Source: Cosmopolites sordidus (Eukaryota > Arthropoda > Insecta > Coleoptera > Curculionidae). Taken from it: a DNA stretch of 64,000 nt. Numbering within the stretch: position 1 is the stretch's first letter; every line of letters begins with the position of its first letter. Shown here piece by piece: positions 1-13,978 of the stretch. The translations under genes and the position numbers were made by a program. The stretch spans positions 186,001-250,000 of the forward strand of contig JARFXV010001542.1 in NCBI GenBank assembly GCA_031761425.1, written 5' to 3'. A model generated the notes under the pieces. That model was not told where the DNA came from and searched no databases. It saw nothing but the letters and a program-made list of their open reading frames with translations.

Positions 1-300
1 AAATTAAGGTCAATATTGTAGCTAATTTACAATGAGAAACTAAATATGATTTTGGGAAGAGATATGTTCTATCGAAAGAAGACATGTCTGTTTCGTTATA
101 TAGTGAGAGTTTTATTTGATCCGTTATTTTAATTAAATTATCAATTTAATTGTGATACTAATTTTGAATTAGAATTGTTCTAGGGAAATCCCTGGGCGAT
201 TTTGCCTCCATTAATTCAAAATTGACAGTAGTTTACTACAAGAAAACATATCTTCGTGGGAAGAAAAAAATTATGGGATTATGGGAAGCTAAAAAGCTAA

Positions 301-504
301 GAAGCTTATGTAGAAGCTAAAAAGAAGGTTTCTAGCTTAAAAGCAGTAAATGGTACAGCTGAAAGAACTATTAAGCTAATGCAAGATTTTAACGGTTTGA
401 TTACTGCAGAAAAACAACAAAAATAGTTTCTGCTACGCTGTGTGCAAGAACATAGAAAGATGTATCCAGACTGCAAAAGAGACCTTAAAAGGAAAGTATC
501 CTGA
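301..504 (+). pseudogene. C-terminal fragment of a multicopy arthropod protein of unknown function
   Basis: One frame reads about 67 codons with a single internal stop and then a terminal stop. It contains VNGTAERTIKLMQDF followed by FLLRCVQEHRKMYPDC. From memory this matches the C-terminus of a large family of uncharacterised arthropod proteins ending in a VND-AER-V-LIQ-FN block, then QKQFLLQVV--HR--PDC; the family behaves like mobile-element cargo. The internal stop lies at 424-426, between the two blocks. Upstream, 241-300 is in another frame, so only the tail survives. No function is assigned. Recognition is fairly confident, the element type is not known. Confidence 0.5.
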
Positions 505-1762
505 ACAGTTGTATTATTTTGTTTAGCAATATGATTAAATCCATTATTTAAACTTGTCTTTTCAATAATAGTTACCTAAGATATGCATGACCTACCTCTA
601 CATAAATAACTGTTCAAAAACAGCACTTTACGTAATCTTTGGGACTTATTGGCACGGGTCAACATTAACCTAGGAAGTTTGTATTTAAGTATAGGCTCAG
701 TACATTAAAAAAAAATAGAGGGTATGCGTTTCGATAATTGCAAAAAAAATGTTAGCGTCTCACTGCAGAATCTAGCGTCACTGTTAATTAGCGTCTCACT
801 GCAGAATCTAGGATGTGTAAATAAAGTATTGAGACTGGTGACGTACTTCTCTCAATCTTTAATTTTAAAAATGTTTCAAAAATGTTAAAATTTATTTGCT
901 TTAGGTACTCGATCATCACAAATAAGCTACAAGACGCAGTCGTCTGAAACCTCTAAAACAAATCATAGCAATTTGGACATACTTGCGTCATATCGAAAAC
1001 TTTTTCAATGCTCCTCATATTCATTTTACGTCCACCATTAAATAATATCAATTAAATTTTCTAATCTAAAAATAAATAACTAGTCTCTATGACATCCACG
1101 TTGTATAGTTTCTCTAAGATTTGTTACAATCGATGGTATTTAAAATGAACCCCACTTCAGCTCAGGTCGGGGTTCGTGAAAACTTCCAAATACATCTAAT
1201 GAGCGTTTTAACTTTGAACAAACAACTTTAAGTGTCTGGTTACGATATAACGGAGATGTAGTTTTAGAGATGCAAGTAAGATTCGCAAAGTTGTTAGGCA
1301 AACAGATTTAATGAGAGGTACGGTACAGTGCGGTCTCGAACAAATGGAACCATTATACTCAAGGTAGATTGTCCAGAAAGTTGTGAGAGTTTTCGAAAAG
1401 AACAGATACGAAGAATAGACATTTAGTTGTATGAGTTAATAGTTTTCTGTTGTTTTTCAATCTAAAGTTTATTTTTTTCGTGTTGTCATTTTATAAAGCA
1501 CATAATAATCTTGTGAATGATTTATGTACAGAGGACGATAAACGTGATTAAAGTGAATGGCCCGCCATATTTACCGTTGTTTCCGAAACTTGTGATTCAT
1601 AGAGCGTGTGGTATTAGCCAATCCTGGAGAGCGAACCTAGTATGAAAGCACTTAAAAAAATTGAAAGGCAATACGCCTGTGCAAATTAAAGCCGAAATGG
1701 ATGATATTACCTTTCAAATGCCAGAATTTAATGATGGCTCGACATTTGATTGAAACGCGCTC
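505..1762. other. AT-rich sequence without a recognisable gene
   Basis: I see no ORF, RNA or repeat end that I can support here. A short repeated phrase, tagcgtctcactgcagaatc, occurs twice around 753-811 (minor local duplication). Confidence 0.5.
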
Positions 1763-2103
1763 TTAAATGTAGTCTTGTTTTCTAAAATGTTTAACCCTTT
1801 TAATTGAACTGAGGGTTTCCTTCAGGTTTGCAATCATTATTTGATCTTCAGATTGAACTGGATCAAAAGAATCAGGTTCTTCAAAGTTTTGCTCATACCG
1901 CTCCTGATTATGTGAATCTAGCAGTACGTCCTCACCATCCACTTTTAAATTTATTGGTCTAGCAAGATCGACAACGTCTTCAATGACATGAAGATCACTT
2001 GACATGATCATGATCAACTTGATCAGGATCTAACACAGCATCTAAAATACTAAATTGTTTCCAAAACTCGATAACAGAGAGCTCATTGTTTTGCCTCATA
2101 GCT
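1763..2103 (-). pseudogene. pogo/Tigger-like transposase, C-terminal fragment
   Basis: On the minus strand a first frame (2018-2103) reads ELSVIEFWKQFSILDAV, and after a frameshift near 2020 an 84-codon frame continues with VIEDVVDLARPINLKV, EDVLLDSHNQE and IANLKETLSSIKRVKHF. In Tigger/pogo transposases the region after the DDE domain has the same order: a FWK-FNI-DAI block, an acidic stretch with LARxINLEVDxEDVEELLxxHxxE, then NLKEALxxIEKAL. The DNA-binding and catalytic parts are absent, so this is a dead C-terminal scrap. It lies directly beside a small foldback repeat (2119-2271). Confidence 0.6.
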
Positions 2104-2118
2104 TAGCCACGACCCCCC

Positions 2119-2271
2119 ACTTAGCGTAGTGGTGGGCCGTGGAGAGATACATTTGAATAACAGAAATCTTGCATACGTACTTCCACGTACTTCTGTTCGT
2201 TTCAAATCAGCCGTCGCCATCACGTCGAGACATATTGAAATATCTCTCTCCACGGCCCCACCACGCTATCT
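2119..2271. repeat. small foldback (MITE-like) repeat
   Basis: About 28 bp at 2121-2148 (tagcgtagtggtgggccgtg then gagagata) is repeated inverted at 2241-2270 with few mismatches. The 92-bp interior has no coding potential. The structure is that of a small non-autonomous foldback element; I cannot name the family. Confidence 0.6.
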
Positions 2272-2442
2272 TTTGAGCATATCTTATGCCTACATCCAAG
2301 GTTGTGGGAAGAATGTATCGCGTAGTTCCGACTGCTGTGAACATTCACCGTAGGATGGCGCGAGTTGCATTGAGATTGCGACCCGCCATCAATATGGCCA
2401 GTTGACTTAGGCTTGTTCTGTTCGGACGGCTGTTAAGACGTA

Positions 2443-2445
<3 letters not shown>

Positions 2446-2521
<76 letters not shown>
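2446..2521. repeat. (TA)n microsatellite
   Basis: Pure TA dinucleotide run of about 76 bp, immediately at the 3' end of the minus-strand RTE-like fragment. Confidence 0.95.
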
Positions 2522-2523
<2 letters not shown>

Positions 2524-3636
2524 TTCCAACTTTCACGTCCTGGGCTGGCACTCCAGGATTGCCTTAGTCCATCTGTCGTTCCATCGCCTCGCTATATGGC
2601 CTGCTCATCTCCATTTAAATTGCTTTACTCTTCCAATGATGTCACAGACTTTCGTTTGTTCCCTGATCCATGCGCAGGAGTTTCTGTCTCGTCTTGTAAT
2701 GCCAACCATACATCTTTCCATTCCCCTTTGTGCTACCCGAAGTTTTTTAATTGATTGCAATGTGAGTGTCCAGGTTTCACTTCCGTATGTCATAACTGGT
2801 AGAACGCACTGATCGAATACTTTTCTTTTCAAGCAAAGTGGGAGTCTGCTCTTAAACACTATGTTGAGCCTGCCAAATGCTTGCCAGCTATATTTAACAC
2901 GCTGTTCCACCTTTCAGGCGGTATTCCCGTCCCCTTCCATTAAAATCCTCTGCCCAAGACATACAAAACTGTTCACAATCTCCAAATCCCTTCCGAAAAC
3001 TGAAATTCTTCTGTCCTGAGCGAAGTTATTGAACATAACCTGATTCGTTTTCAGGTTTATTGTCAAGTCAAATGATTCGCCGGCCCTTTGCAGTTCTTGT
3101 ATGTGTCTTTGCAGCTCCACTAGGTCTTGTGAAAGAAGAACGATATCATCTGCAAATTTAGATGGTTTAAGTTTGCAACATTAATCTTTCACCATCCAGT
3201 TTACGGAATACTTGTTCAAGGCCAGCCGAGAAAAGAATAGGCGATATTGCGTCACCCTGTCGTACACCTCGGTCTACATTAATTGCCACTTCAAGATCAT
3301 CAAGGTGAATTGTGGCGGTAGCTCCATCATATATCGATCCTAATAGGTTTACATATGCTTTATCTACCCCTTGGCTAAGCAGTATATCCATTATCGAATG
3401 CTTTGAGGTGGAGTCAAATGCTTTTTCGTAGTCGATAAAAGCCAAGCACAGTGGTATGGTGTATTCTTTGTGCCTTTCTATGACCTGCTATGTGATACCT
3501 GACCTGCTATGTGTACAACCTGGATGTGATCCATTGTAGTGAATCCACTTCTGAATCCTGCTTGTTCTCTTGGTTGTTCGTCATTCAGTTTTTTTAATTT
3601 TCTTTTAGAAATTATCTTAGTGAAAACGTTGTACAT
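2522..3636 (-). pseudogene. RTE-like non-LTR retrotransposon, reverse transcriptase half
   Basis: Read on the minus strand, successive frames give an ordered RT: FTKIISKRKLKKLNDEQPRE and GFRSGFTTMDHIQVV, LAFIDYEKAFDS (palm motif A), INVDRGVRQGDAISPILF (motif B), KFADDIVLLSQDL (catalytic FADD, about 3145-3160), KTNQVMFNNFA, SWQAFGRLNIVFKSRLPLCL, YGSETWTLT and a GITRRDRN tail. There are at least three frameshifts, including one just before FADD. A 17-bp direct duplication (gacctgctatgtg twice, 3482-3515) interrupts the finger region. The endonuclease is missing and the 3' end runs straight into (TA)n at 2521. A longer copy of the same family lies at 51.9-54.5 kb. Clade assignment to RTE is from motif style only. 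Confidence 0.85.
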
Positions 3637-4589
3637 TACATATATGTATATTCTACGGCTAACAATAATGATACTTTGTCTTATAAATCTTAGTCAAATA
3701 CTGTGTCCTAAGAGAGCTACGCCTCCTGACACGGGGTATCCTGGAGATGGATTTTCACAAATATTTCCGAAATCGTTTACAATAACATTATGAAATTTGG
3801 CGAGTGTTGTCAATTTTGGGTGCTAAATCAAAAAAAATTCCAAATTTTCTTTCAGGGGCGTAACATTAACGTTTTTAATTTTCATTCAAGATTATGAAAT
3901 CCCTGAATTTTGTATGTAAAAGAGGTACTCCTGGTTCGCCTCAATAACATGCACCGTTTTCGAGTAAATCGTTTTTAAATTTTTCGTGATGAAGCGCATC
4001 GAAATAAAAAAAGAAGAAATTTAAAAAATCGCTATAACTTAAATCTTATTTATGTTTACCAGACAAATTTTTTATTGTTCATTGTTCAAAGGGCATATAA
4101 CATTTTCTTAAAATTGCTTCTTTTTTTATTTAGATGCGCTTTATAGTGTTGCTTATTATAAGATATAAAAGAATAAAAGAAATAATTTTTATTTGTAACA
4201 TTGGAAACAAACGTTAAATAATGAACTCTAGCGGTCATCGCACCTTTCTAATGTGACACAGTATCTTTTCTCGTGCAAAACAGAAAAAACTGGAGGCATT
4301 AGTCTCGAAACTGTTAACGCCCAAGCGGTATCGGCCATAAGCTCGACCGCTGAATGGAATCGAATCTGAAACAGGTGCTTTATGCTGTAAAAGGCGACGC
4401 TGAATGTTGATTTCCTAAGAGTTTTCCAAGAATTTCAGACTACGCGTAACCAGACGTTGGATGTTTGTAGGCTGCGGTGTTGTAAGGATATTGCTTTTAA
4501 AGCGCGTATCCGGGTATATATAATACTACTGAAGTGTTCACAGATACAAGCGCTTGTAATAAATATTAAATTAATAAATTACTTTATTT
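3637..4589. other. No recognisable gene
   Basis: AT-rich sequence with one more GC-rich block at 4235-4420. Short ORFs lack any familiar motif. I see no inverted repeats that would define an element. Confidence 0.5.
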
Positions 4590-5444
<855 letters not shown>

Positions 5445-5472
5445 TTATATGCATATACATCTGTAAACAGTC

Positions 5473-5590
5473 ACAACGAAATTCTCATTTGGCATTTTCG
5501 AGTGTTGAAGTGAATTTTCATGTGAAGAGTCCAGCTGACTCAGTTGAAAATGCTAAATGAAATTTTGGCGAAACGTCGTGACTCTTCACA
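5473..5590 (+). ncRNA. Inverted pair of hammerhead-like motifs with variant core
   Basis: Plus strand: TGTGAAGAGTC (5521-5531), TTGAAAAT, stem GCTAAA/TTTGGC, GAAAC, GTC, then GACTCTTCACA (5580-5590), which is the exact complement of the first block. This is the layout of a type I hammerhead with an 11-bp outer stem I, except that TTGAAAA stands where CTGANGA is expected. A second copy in the opposite orientation occupies 5473-5507. The plus copy resembles 40246-40300 closely. Probably derived from a Penelope-like terminal repeat. Confidence 0.5.
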
Positions 5591-5715
5591 GAACGAATGG
5601 ACCGACACACGGGATGATTTAAGAACATTTCATTTTCCGACACGAGTTTCGCTATCCATTTTAATTTAATCGAGAGATGATCAAATCGATCGCCTTCAAT
5701 AAATTTAATTCAATC

Positions 5716-5855
5716 AGATTAAATCAGCTTCCGATGATGCTAAAATGGTTAGCGAAGCGCGCATCGGGAAAGTAAAAAAAGTGATTTGATGTTTAGTGGT
5801 AAATATCTTTCACTTTAGTGTTTCACGTCAAAGGTTCCAATATTAGAGTGGATAA
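5716..5855 (+). ncRNA. Dispersed hammerhead repeat, family A, copy 1 (degenerate)
   Basis: CCGATGA in place of CTGATGA (5731-5737), stem GCTAAA/GTTAGC, GAAGC in place of GAAAC, GCGCATC, then the family tail with gtgatttgatgtttagtggt and gtttcacgtcaaaggttcca. Clearly homologous to the better copy at 7214 but with core substitutions. Confidence 0.5.
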
Positions 5856-6140
5856 GAATACAATATGTAGAATGCTGTATTATCATTCGTGTACATTAAC
5901 ATTTAATTATTTGTATAACTAACCGTAATCTCGTACTGGGTATGGGCTTAGCAGTCCCAACCCGAGAAATAATTCTTGCCACGAAATCTGATGGGGGCTA
6001 TATAAACAGATTAATGAGATCATCGACACCTCCACCACAATGACACCAAAATTCCATAACGTACGCTTTGAAGTGCATTTACAGGCATAGTATTCATCGG
6101 AGTTGGGCCTGAAAGATTACTTTCTTTTCTAAGACTTGAA
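5856..6140. other. No recognisable gene
   Basis: AT-rich; nothing supported. Confidence 0.4.
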
Positions 6141-6141
6141 G

Positions 6142-6343
<202 letters not shown>

Positions 6344-6516
6344 CAACAGAAATCTTCTATCCTCTGTACTCCACGTGTCCAAGTGTTTTAGAAAAAGGCT
6401 ACTCTTAAAAAGTTTCCAGCCTCAAGATGAAGATGGCGTTACTCGTCAAAAATATTTTGGTAATATAATTGCGCATGCCTTGAAAAATAACTTGTTGTTT
6501 TATAATCATTTTCAAG

Positions 6517-6995
6517 GTGCGTCTCACGGAAAAGGACTTTTTAAAGATAGCTATTGCTAGTGGCGTCATCTTTTGACCGGGGTGTCATATTTTGTAAACT
6601 TCGTTAAAGTGCTTTCACTGACGTTCTGACAACATTTCAAGACATTCGGGTCATTAGAAGTCAATTGGTCGAAAAATGAATATCGAACAAAGAGCGAATA
6701 TTAAGTGTTGTTTTAAACTTGGTAAAACATTCACCGAAACTTTTCAATTAATAAAAAAAGTGTATGGTGAAAATTGTGTAGCCCGTGGCAGAGTCTACAA
6801 GTGGTTTAAACGATTTAAAGAAAGTTGTGAGGACGTCAAGGACGACGAATATCCTAGTCCAAAAAAAAAAAACGTGGTTATTCAAAGTAACATTGAAATC
6901 GTGCATAAATTTAAAAAAAATCAGTCAAAATCTGCGTTGTAATACATGGAAACGGAATTGAACATCTCCAAAGATTCAATTCATTGGATTTTCAT
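6517..6995 (+). pseudogene. mariner-like transposase, N-terminal part
   Basis: The ATG at 6676 opens an 88-codon frame: MNIEQRANIKCCFKLGKTFT, LIKKVYGENCVARGRVYKWF, KRFKESCEDVKDDEYPSP. This is the mariner N-terminal helix-turn-helix (HTH_48) with the typical YG-----R--VY-WF--F--G-E-V-DD spacing. The leader from 6517 (gtgcgtctcacgg) matches the start of a longer copy at 30039, so both belong to one family. All catalytic DDE sequence is missing; after 6995 the sequence changes to a retrotransposon tail. Confidence 0.7.
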
Positions 6996-7061
6996 TGATA
7001 GGACATATTGAGCTAAGAGGAGAAACAGAACCTACAAAATATAAATTACGAACAATTGTTA

Positions 7062-7145
7062 GTCAACAGACCTAGAGGAAGACCGCTTGACAGATTAGAA
7101 GACCAAATAGAGAAAAACTTAAGAGAACTAAACGAGATAAATTGA
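7062..7145 (+). pseudogene. Non-LTR retrotransposon tail fragment
   Basis: A short frame reads RPRGRPLDRLEDQIEKNL then RELNEIN and a stop. The R-RGRP--R--D-I---L motif is typical of the C-terminal tail of RTE/Jockey-type polyproteins in arthropods. Only this end remains. Confidence 0.5.
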
Positions 7146-7210
7146 AAATACAAGCTTACGTTACACGCTTCGTTAAGTAGGGTTATCATATAAACATAAC
7201 ATAGTTTAGT

Positions 7211-7355
7211 TTTAGAATTGGCTTAAATCATCTCCTGATGATGCTAACATGATTAGCGAAACGTGCGTCGAGAAGTTACAAAAATTGATTTGGTGTTTAG
7301 TGGTAAATCTCTTTGAGTTTAGTGTTTCACATCGAAGGTTCCAATAGAAGAATTG
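7211..7355 (+). ncRNA. Dispersed hammerhead repeat, family A, copy 2 (best core)
   Basis: Stem I TCTC (7231-7234), CTGATGA (7235-7241), stem II GCTAAC (7243-7248) with ATTAGC (7252-7257), GAAAC (7258-7262), short stem III GTGC, GTC ending 7269, then GAGA (7270-7273), which pairs with TCTC. This matches a type I hammerhead with minimal stem III; one stem II pair is lost (G to A) and one T lies between the CTGATGA box and stem II, as in the other copies. The conserved tail follows (gatttggtgtttagtggtaa; gttccaatagaa). Confidence 0.65.
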
Positions 7356-8229
7356 AAAAGACAAGGCAATAGATATGCACCAATGGCGCCGGCTCCTTGA
7401 ACAGACCAAGGGGTTTACGGTTGTTGAGCTAACAATGATCATGTGTAAAAAGTTTTACAAAAGCTAAATATATTGAATAGCAAGGTGACTACGTCAAAAA
7501 ACAAAAAAATGCCTGTTTTCTTTTCGAATAACCATCGTATCTAATAAAACTTAATATAAAACTATTAAAATATTTCTGTTTTAAATGTTGTACCCAATAA
7601 TTTAAACATACTTCCGAATTATACTCGGTCGATATCCTTACCACATGTTCATTTCCGCGCCTTTCACCAATTAGAAACACACCAAAGGCACCACACGTAC
7701 ACGCACAAGCTCGAACGACACGCCAATACAAATTTAACCGAACCTCCATCTGACCCCCGACTACAATTCCGAAAACATGTCAATGTTACATGACTTTGTC
7801 CGTAACCTCAACGCAACGAAATATCAACGACCACTAAACGAAAACAAAATAAAAGAAACTTAGTAGCGAACAACCTCAACGGGGGATTCTAAGTATTGTG
7901 GTTCCTGCAACTAAAATTTATTTTTTGCAGTCGTTCAAGGTATCTCCGTCTCCAGTGCGAGTAATCGCAGAATATGCAAATCGTATTTAAACGAGTTACA
8001 TAAAGTTTTACGGGGCCTCAAAATTATCATTTTGGCCGGTCAGTGAACTCCTCACCATTCGTATTTTTGTTTTGTACGTATTTATTTTTATGAGGTCGGT
8101 ACACGAACACGCGATATTCGTCTTAGTTTGTTACTACCCTCCTTTTTTTGTCATTAAAACTAATCGAACGCATAAATACACTAGCGCAGAGGGGCTAAAG
8201 TACCCTGGTTATTCAAAAAGTTAGAGAAA
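7356..8229. other. No recognisable gene
   Basis: Includes an 86-codon minus-strand ORF at 7489-7749 with no familiar motif. No repeat boundary recognised. Confidence 0.4.
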
Positions 8230-8540
8230 CTACATACATAGGGTCATTTTTTTAGTGCGTCCGAACTTTAAACTTAAATAAAACAACAACCAAGCAATTG
8301 TCCAAGTTGTGTAAGCTTCCAAGACATCAATAGTTGCTGGTTTATCAGCATAGACCAAAGATTTAACATAACCCATAAGAAAATAATTTAAAGGCGTTAA
8401 ACCACATGATCTTGGTGGCCATTTAACAGGTCCGTTCATCGAAATAATTTTATCATCGAATTGTTTCCTTAATCAATCGATTGTTGCGTTGGCTGTATGA
8501 CATGTGGAGCCGTCCTATTGAAACCACTTCCCCTCCAGTT
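8230..8540 (-). pseudogene. mariner/Tc-like transposase, C-terminal catalytic half
   Basis: Minus strand reads EGKWFQ, stop, DGSTCHTANATID then KQFDDKIISMNGPVKWPPRS, CGLTPLNYFLMGYVKSLVY and ADKPATIDVLE. This matches transposases with WFQQDGATCHTA (second catalytic D) and WPPRSCDLTPLDYFLWGY (third D), though here the third position reads GLTPLN. An in-frame stop replaces Gln before DG. The final 25 residues are out of frame with the family. A related, longer copy is at 19.56-20.65 kb. Confidence 0.75.
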
Positions 8541-8578
8541 GTTTAAACAGCCTGTATATTTCTATATATAGGCTGTCT

Positions 8579-10593
<2,015 letters not shown>

Positions 10594-12478
10594 CAGTGTG
10601 TCCTGTGTCCAGGATAAGAACTAAACACCCCCATAAAATTTTTATTTCTGGACCGATTTTCATAAACATTCTTTTGTTGAATAGATAACGGAAAACTGCA
10701 TTAAGAAAGTGTATCATTTTTGCTAAAATCATAGATAACTGCGCCAACTTATATGGCTCCCATTTTCGAGAAGTACTATTAGAGCTTTTTTTAGATAAAA
10801 ACTAATAACGTATTCTTGACCATCACCACCTTAAGCCAAAATGTACCGATTTTCATAGTTCGAAATTACTGGGTGTCCTTGATATTATTTTGTGATTTTT
10901 TAAATAATAATTAATAATGAATAATTTTTCTAATAATTACAGACTATTTTTTATCAAAAAACTTCCTTTATTTACAGGTCGATTTAAATTGGCATTATAA
11001 AACTTAAATAATAAACATTTCTATCAGTCCGCCGTTTTCTATCAAGCACTTTTCAATACGTCTTCGGGTATTGTTCACTACTTTTCTCATTTGTTGTTTA
11101 GTAATGCTACGGCAAGTCTGCCTAATACGATCGCAAAGACCGTTTCGAGTTTGGGGCCTCGAAACATAAACTTTATTTTTAATTGTTCCCTAACGCATTG
11201 AAAAAAAAACAAGAGGCGTGAGGTCCGTGGATCTCGGCGGCCAATTTATTACAGGACTGTTTCCTGGTTATTTAACAGTTATTTAACCAGTTTCTTAAGT
11301 TAATTGCGTGATGAATATGTGCCCCTCAAATTGTAAGTGTAAATTTTACCGATAATTAAGAGGCAACGCTTTAATTTCATCATCAAACTCATTTTGTAAA
11401 AATCTAAGAAATCTAGCTGCATTCAAATTGCCATAAAAAAAATATGGTCCAATAATAATGTCATTTAAAATACCGCACCAAACCTTAGTAGAATATTGTT
11501 TCCTTCATTGTATCACCCAATGTGGGTTATCTTGAGCCCATAATCTAATATTTTGTGATGATACGATATCATTTGTCGTAAATGTGGCTGCATCTGTGTA
11601 TAAAATATTTTTTTTAGAACTGTAGGATCTTGTATGTACATGCCTCGTAACCATAAACCGTATTACATTCTTCTTTCAGTGTCACCAACTTCAAGTGTTT
11701 GAACATGTTTTGGTTTAAAAAGTTTCCTGTTATTTTTCTTCAAGCATAACCAGATAGTGCTTTTCGGGATATTTAAAATTCTATTAGAGTCCCTAACGCT
11801 TGAGTGTGGATTCTCATTAAAATAATCAAGATCAATTCACGAGAACGATGCTGATTAGGAAGTTTATTAACAGTTTTGATCAAAATATTGGTTTATGCAA
11901 GAAATTGTAATATGATTGATGTTCCGTTCTGGATGTCTTCTATTAAATTCTTTTGCTGCTTCACGAAAAGTTCGCGTGTCATCTCCAACTAATCTTATAA
12001 TTTCTACTTTTTCTTCTAAAGAATAAATGATTATTGCCGTTTGAAATCACTATAATACAAATCAGTCAAAGTAAACAAGTCAAGGTGACATTCGTTAAAT
12101 AGTTTAGAATGTTTGATTTCCATGGCAAACATAGTTTTAATAACAGAAAGTACATGTAATTATTAGAAAAATTATAATATAAATATCACAAATATCTGGG
12201 ACACCCAGTAATTTAGAACCATAAAAAATCGGTACAGTTTGGTTTAAGGTGGTGCTGGTCAAGAATCCGTAGTTTTTCTCTAAAAAAATCCTAATAGTAC
12301 TTCTCAAAAATGGGAGACATAAAAGTTGATGCAGTTGTTTATAATAATAGCAAAAAAACATGTGATACACATTCTTAATGCCGTTTTCCGAGATCTATCC
12401 AACACAAGAAAGTTTATGAAAATCGGTCCAGAAATAGAAATTTTAAGGGGATGGTAGGTCCTTATCCTGGACACACTG
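10594..12478. mobile_element. Tc1/mariner-superfamily element with 0.28-kb inverted repeats
   Basis: The left arm 10594-10880 (cagtgtgtcc, ctggaccgattttcataaac, ccgattttcatagttcg) is found inverted at 12198-12478 with good identity over its length. The right end is ggacacactg followed by TA, the usual mariner target. The left end carries a 7-bp internal duplication (tgtgtcc). Just inside both arms lie ctgggtgtcc and ggacacccag next to TA, which look like the ends of a second, 1.34-kb mariner-sized element (10870-12208) that holds the transposase. So this may be a mariner inserted at the centre of a palindromic element. Confidence 0.8.
10985..12060 (-). pseudogene. mariner-like transposase, full length but badly decayed
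   Basis: Across several frames on the minus strand I read TNDIVSSQNIRLWAQDNPHW, KVWCGI, NLNAARFLRFLQNEFDD, NWPPRSTDLTP (third catalytic D), RIRQTCRSITKQQMRKVVNN and IEKCLIENGGLIEMF. The ending (IR-TCRSIT---M--V--N-R-RIE-C---NGG-FE) is the C-terminus of a mariner-like family common in insects. Frameshifts and stops are frequent, so no product can be made. N-terminal sequence near 12000 is weakly recognisable only. Confidence 0.7.
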
Positions 12479-12480
12479 TA

Positions 12481-13669
12481 TACAGTTAGTACAAAATAAA
12501 ATCATGATAAACAGCAGAAATACCACTACACAAATTAAATAATAAAATAATCAAATGGAATACATTCAATAAATTGCAAATTTAGCGGTTGTATTCAGTG
12601 AAAATGTGAAAACTGAAATATGAAACATGAAACTGTGTCACTTGTAGATGTAAAACTTGAAAATTTAACGGAAGGAGTAAAGTTCCTTAGTAATACTTTC
12701 CATTTTTTATCTTCCATTATTCATTTTATTCTATTTATTCTTTTAATTTAATTCCGCAAACCTTTCGCATCAGCCTAGTGGGTAACAAAAAAGGGGCAAT
12801 TCTACACAAAGACAACAGACTAATAACCTTGAAATCAGGAAACATCTTCTGAATAATGGTCTTTCTCGTGAAACACCCATTAAACAAACAAATACAATAT
12901 GTTTAAATATCTCACCATTTTTATCGGATTACGATAAATCCTATCTAATGCCATATCAGAAAATAAACATTTCACCAACCATACAATCTCGCACAGGCAC
13001 AAAGTTTTCTTGACATTAACACTCGTAAATGACCTCATTGAAAAATGATTAACAGCAGCACTGAATAAATGATTCATGATATAGTTGCGATAGCAATAAA
13101 ATTTAAATAATAATTATTTATATATTTATTTATTTCAAGTTCATAATACGCCAGTTGTGAATGACGTTATGAAACAATATGGTTAATTAGAGAACGTTTG
13201 TACGGTCACGAAGTTTGTTGTTTATTCGTAAAAAATTAAATTTATGATCATTCGGTACTTTATTCGTAAATAATAATATCGAATGAGATAATTGGTAAAG
13301 TTGAATGTATGTCAGGGCTTTATAAGTTTTTAGTATGAGGTAATTTGGAAAAGTTCTTAAAATAATCAGAAAGAAATACGTTTTTGGAAACGACTGAAAC
13401 ACAAAAAGTACTGTTAAGAAATCTTTGGTGAAGCTTGAATAGTCGACTACGTAAAAATTATTTCCATTGATGATATAATTGGTTGAAACAATATTGAGCA
13501 AAAATAATTACTACCAAAGCGTTAAACCACAAATAAATATAGAAGTACATGAAAATAAATAATATAAGGTATAATTAATAATTTAATGTATTCGATGATA
13601 CAGTAGTAGAGAAGAAACAGCTACACACAGCTAAGAATAAACAACAATAATACTGAGCGAGTGAATAGA
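12481..13669. other. No recognisable gene
   Basis: AT-rich. ORFs at 12880-13077 and 13187-13501 (minus strand) carry no motif I know; composition is low in complexity and I treat them as chance. Confidence 0.45.
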
Positions 13670-13977
13670 AACAAGTATTTTGGGAACTTGGGTGAATTCA
13701 AAGAATGGTGCCACCGAAGAAATAAAAACAAAGGCAGAATCAGCTGGCAACACATTCTATGATGAAATCTTTCTTCAGCTCTAGAAAACTAGAAAAATAA
13801 TTGAGTATCCGAATGATTCGCTTACATATACTCCTTTACGGTATTGAAGCTTCCACCCTTAATACATCAATCAAAAAATTAGAAGCTTTTTAAAAGTGAC
13901 TATTCAGAAGAATATTACGAATATCTTGGGAGAAGAGAGTCAGAAATAAAGGGATCTTACGTAGAATACTAAAATAG
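13670..13977 (+). pseudogene. RTE-like retrotransposon tail fragment
   Basis: Frames give FFSSRKLEK, RMIRLHILLYGIEASTLN, TSIKKLEAF, then LFRRILRISWEKRVRNKGIL. This matches the RT tail with YG-E-WTL---KLEAFEMWLYRRILRI-W-DRV-N-EVL-RM. Stops and shifts are present. It ends abruptly at about 13977, where a different retroelement begins. Confidence 0.65.
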
Positions 13978-13978
13978 A

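Noticed and set aside
7489..7749. 86-codon minus-strand ORF
   Set aside because: No recognisable domain or element association.
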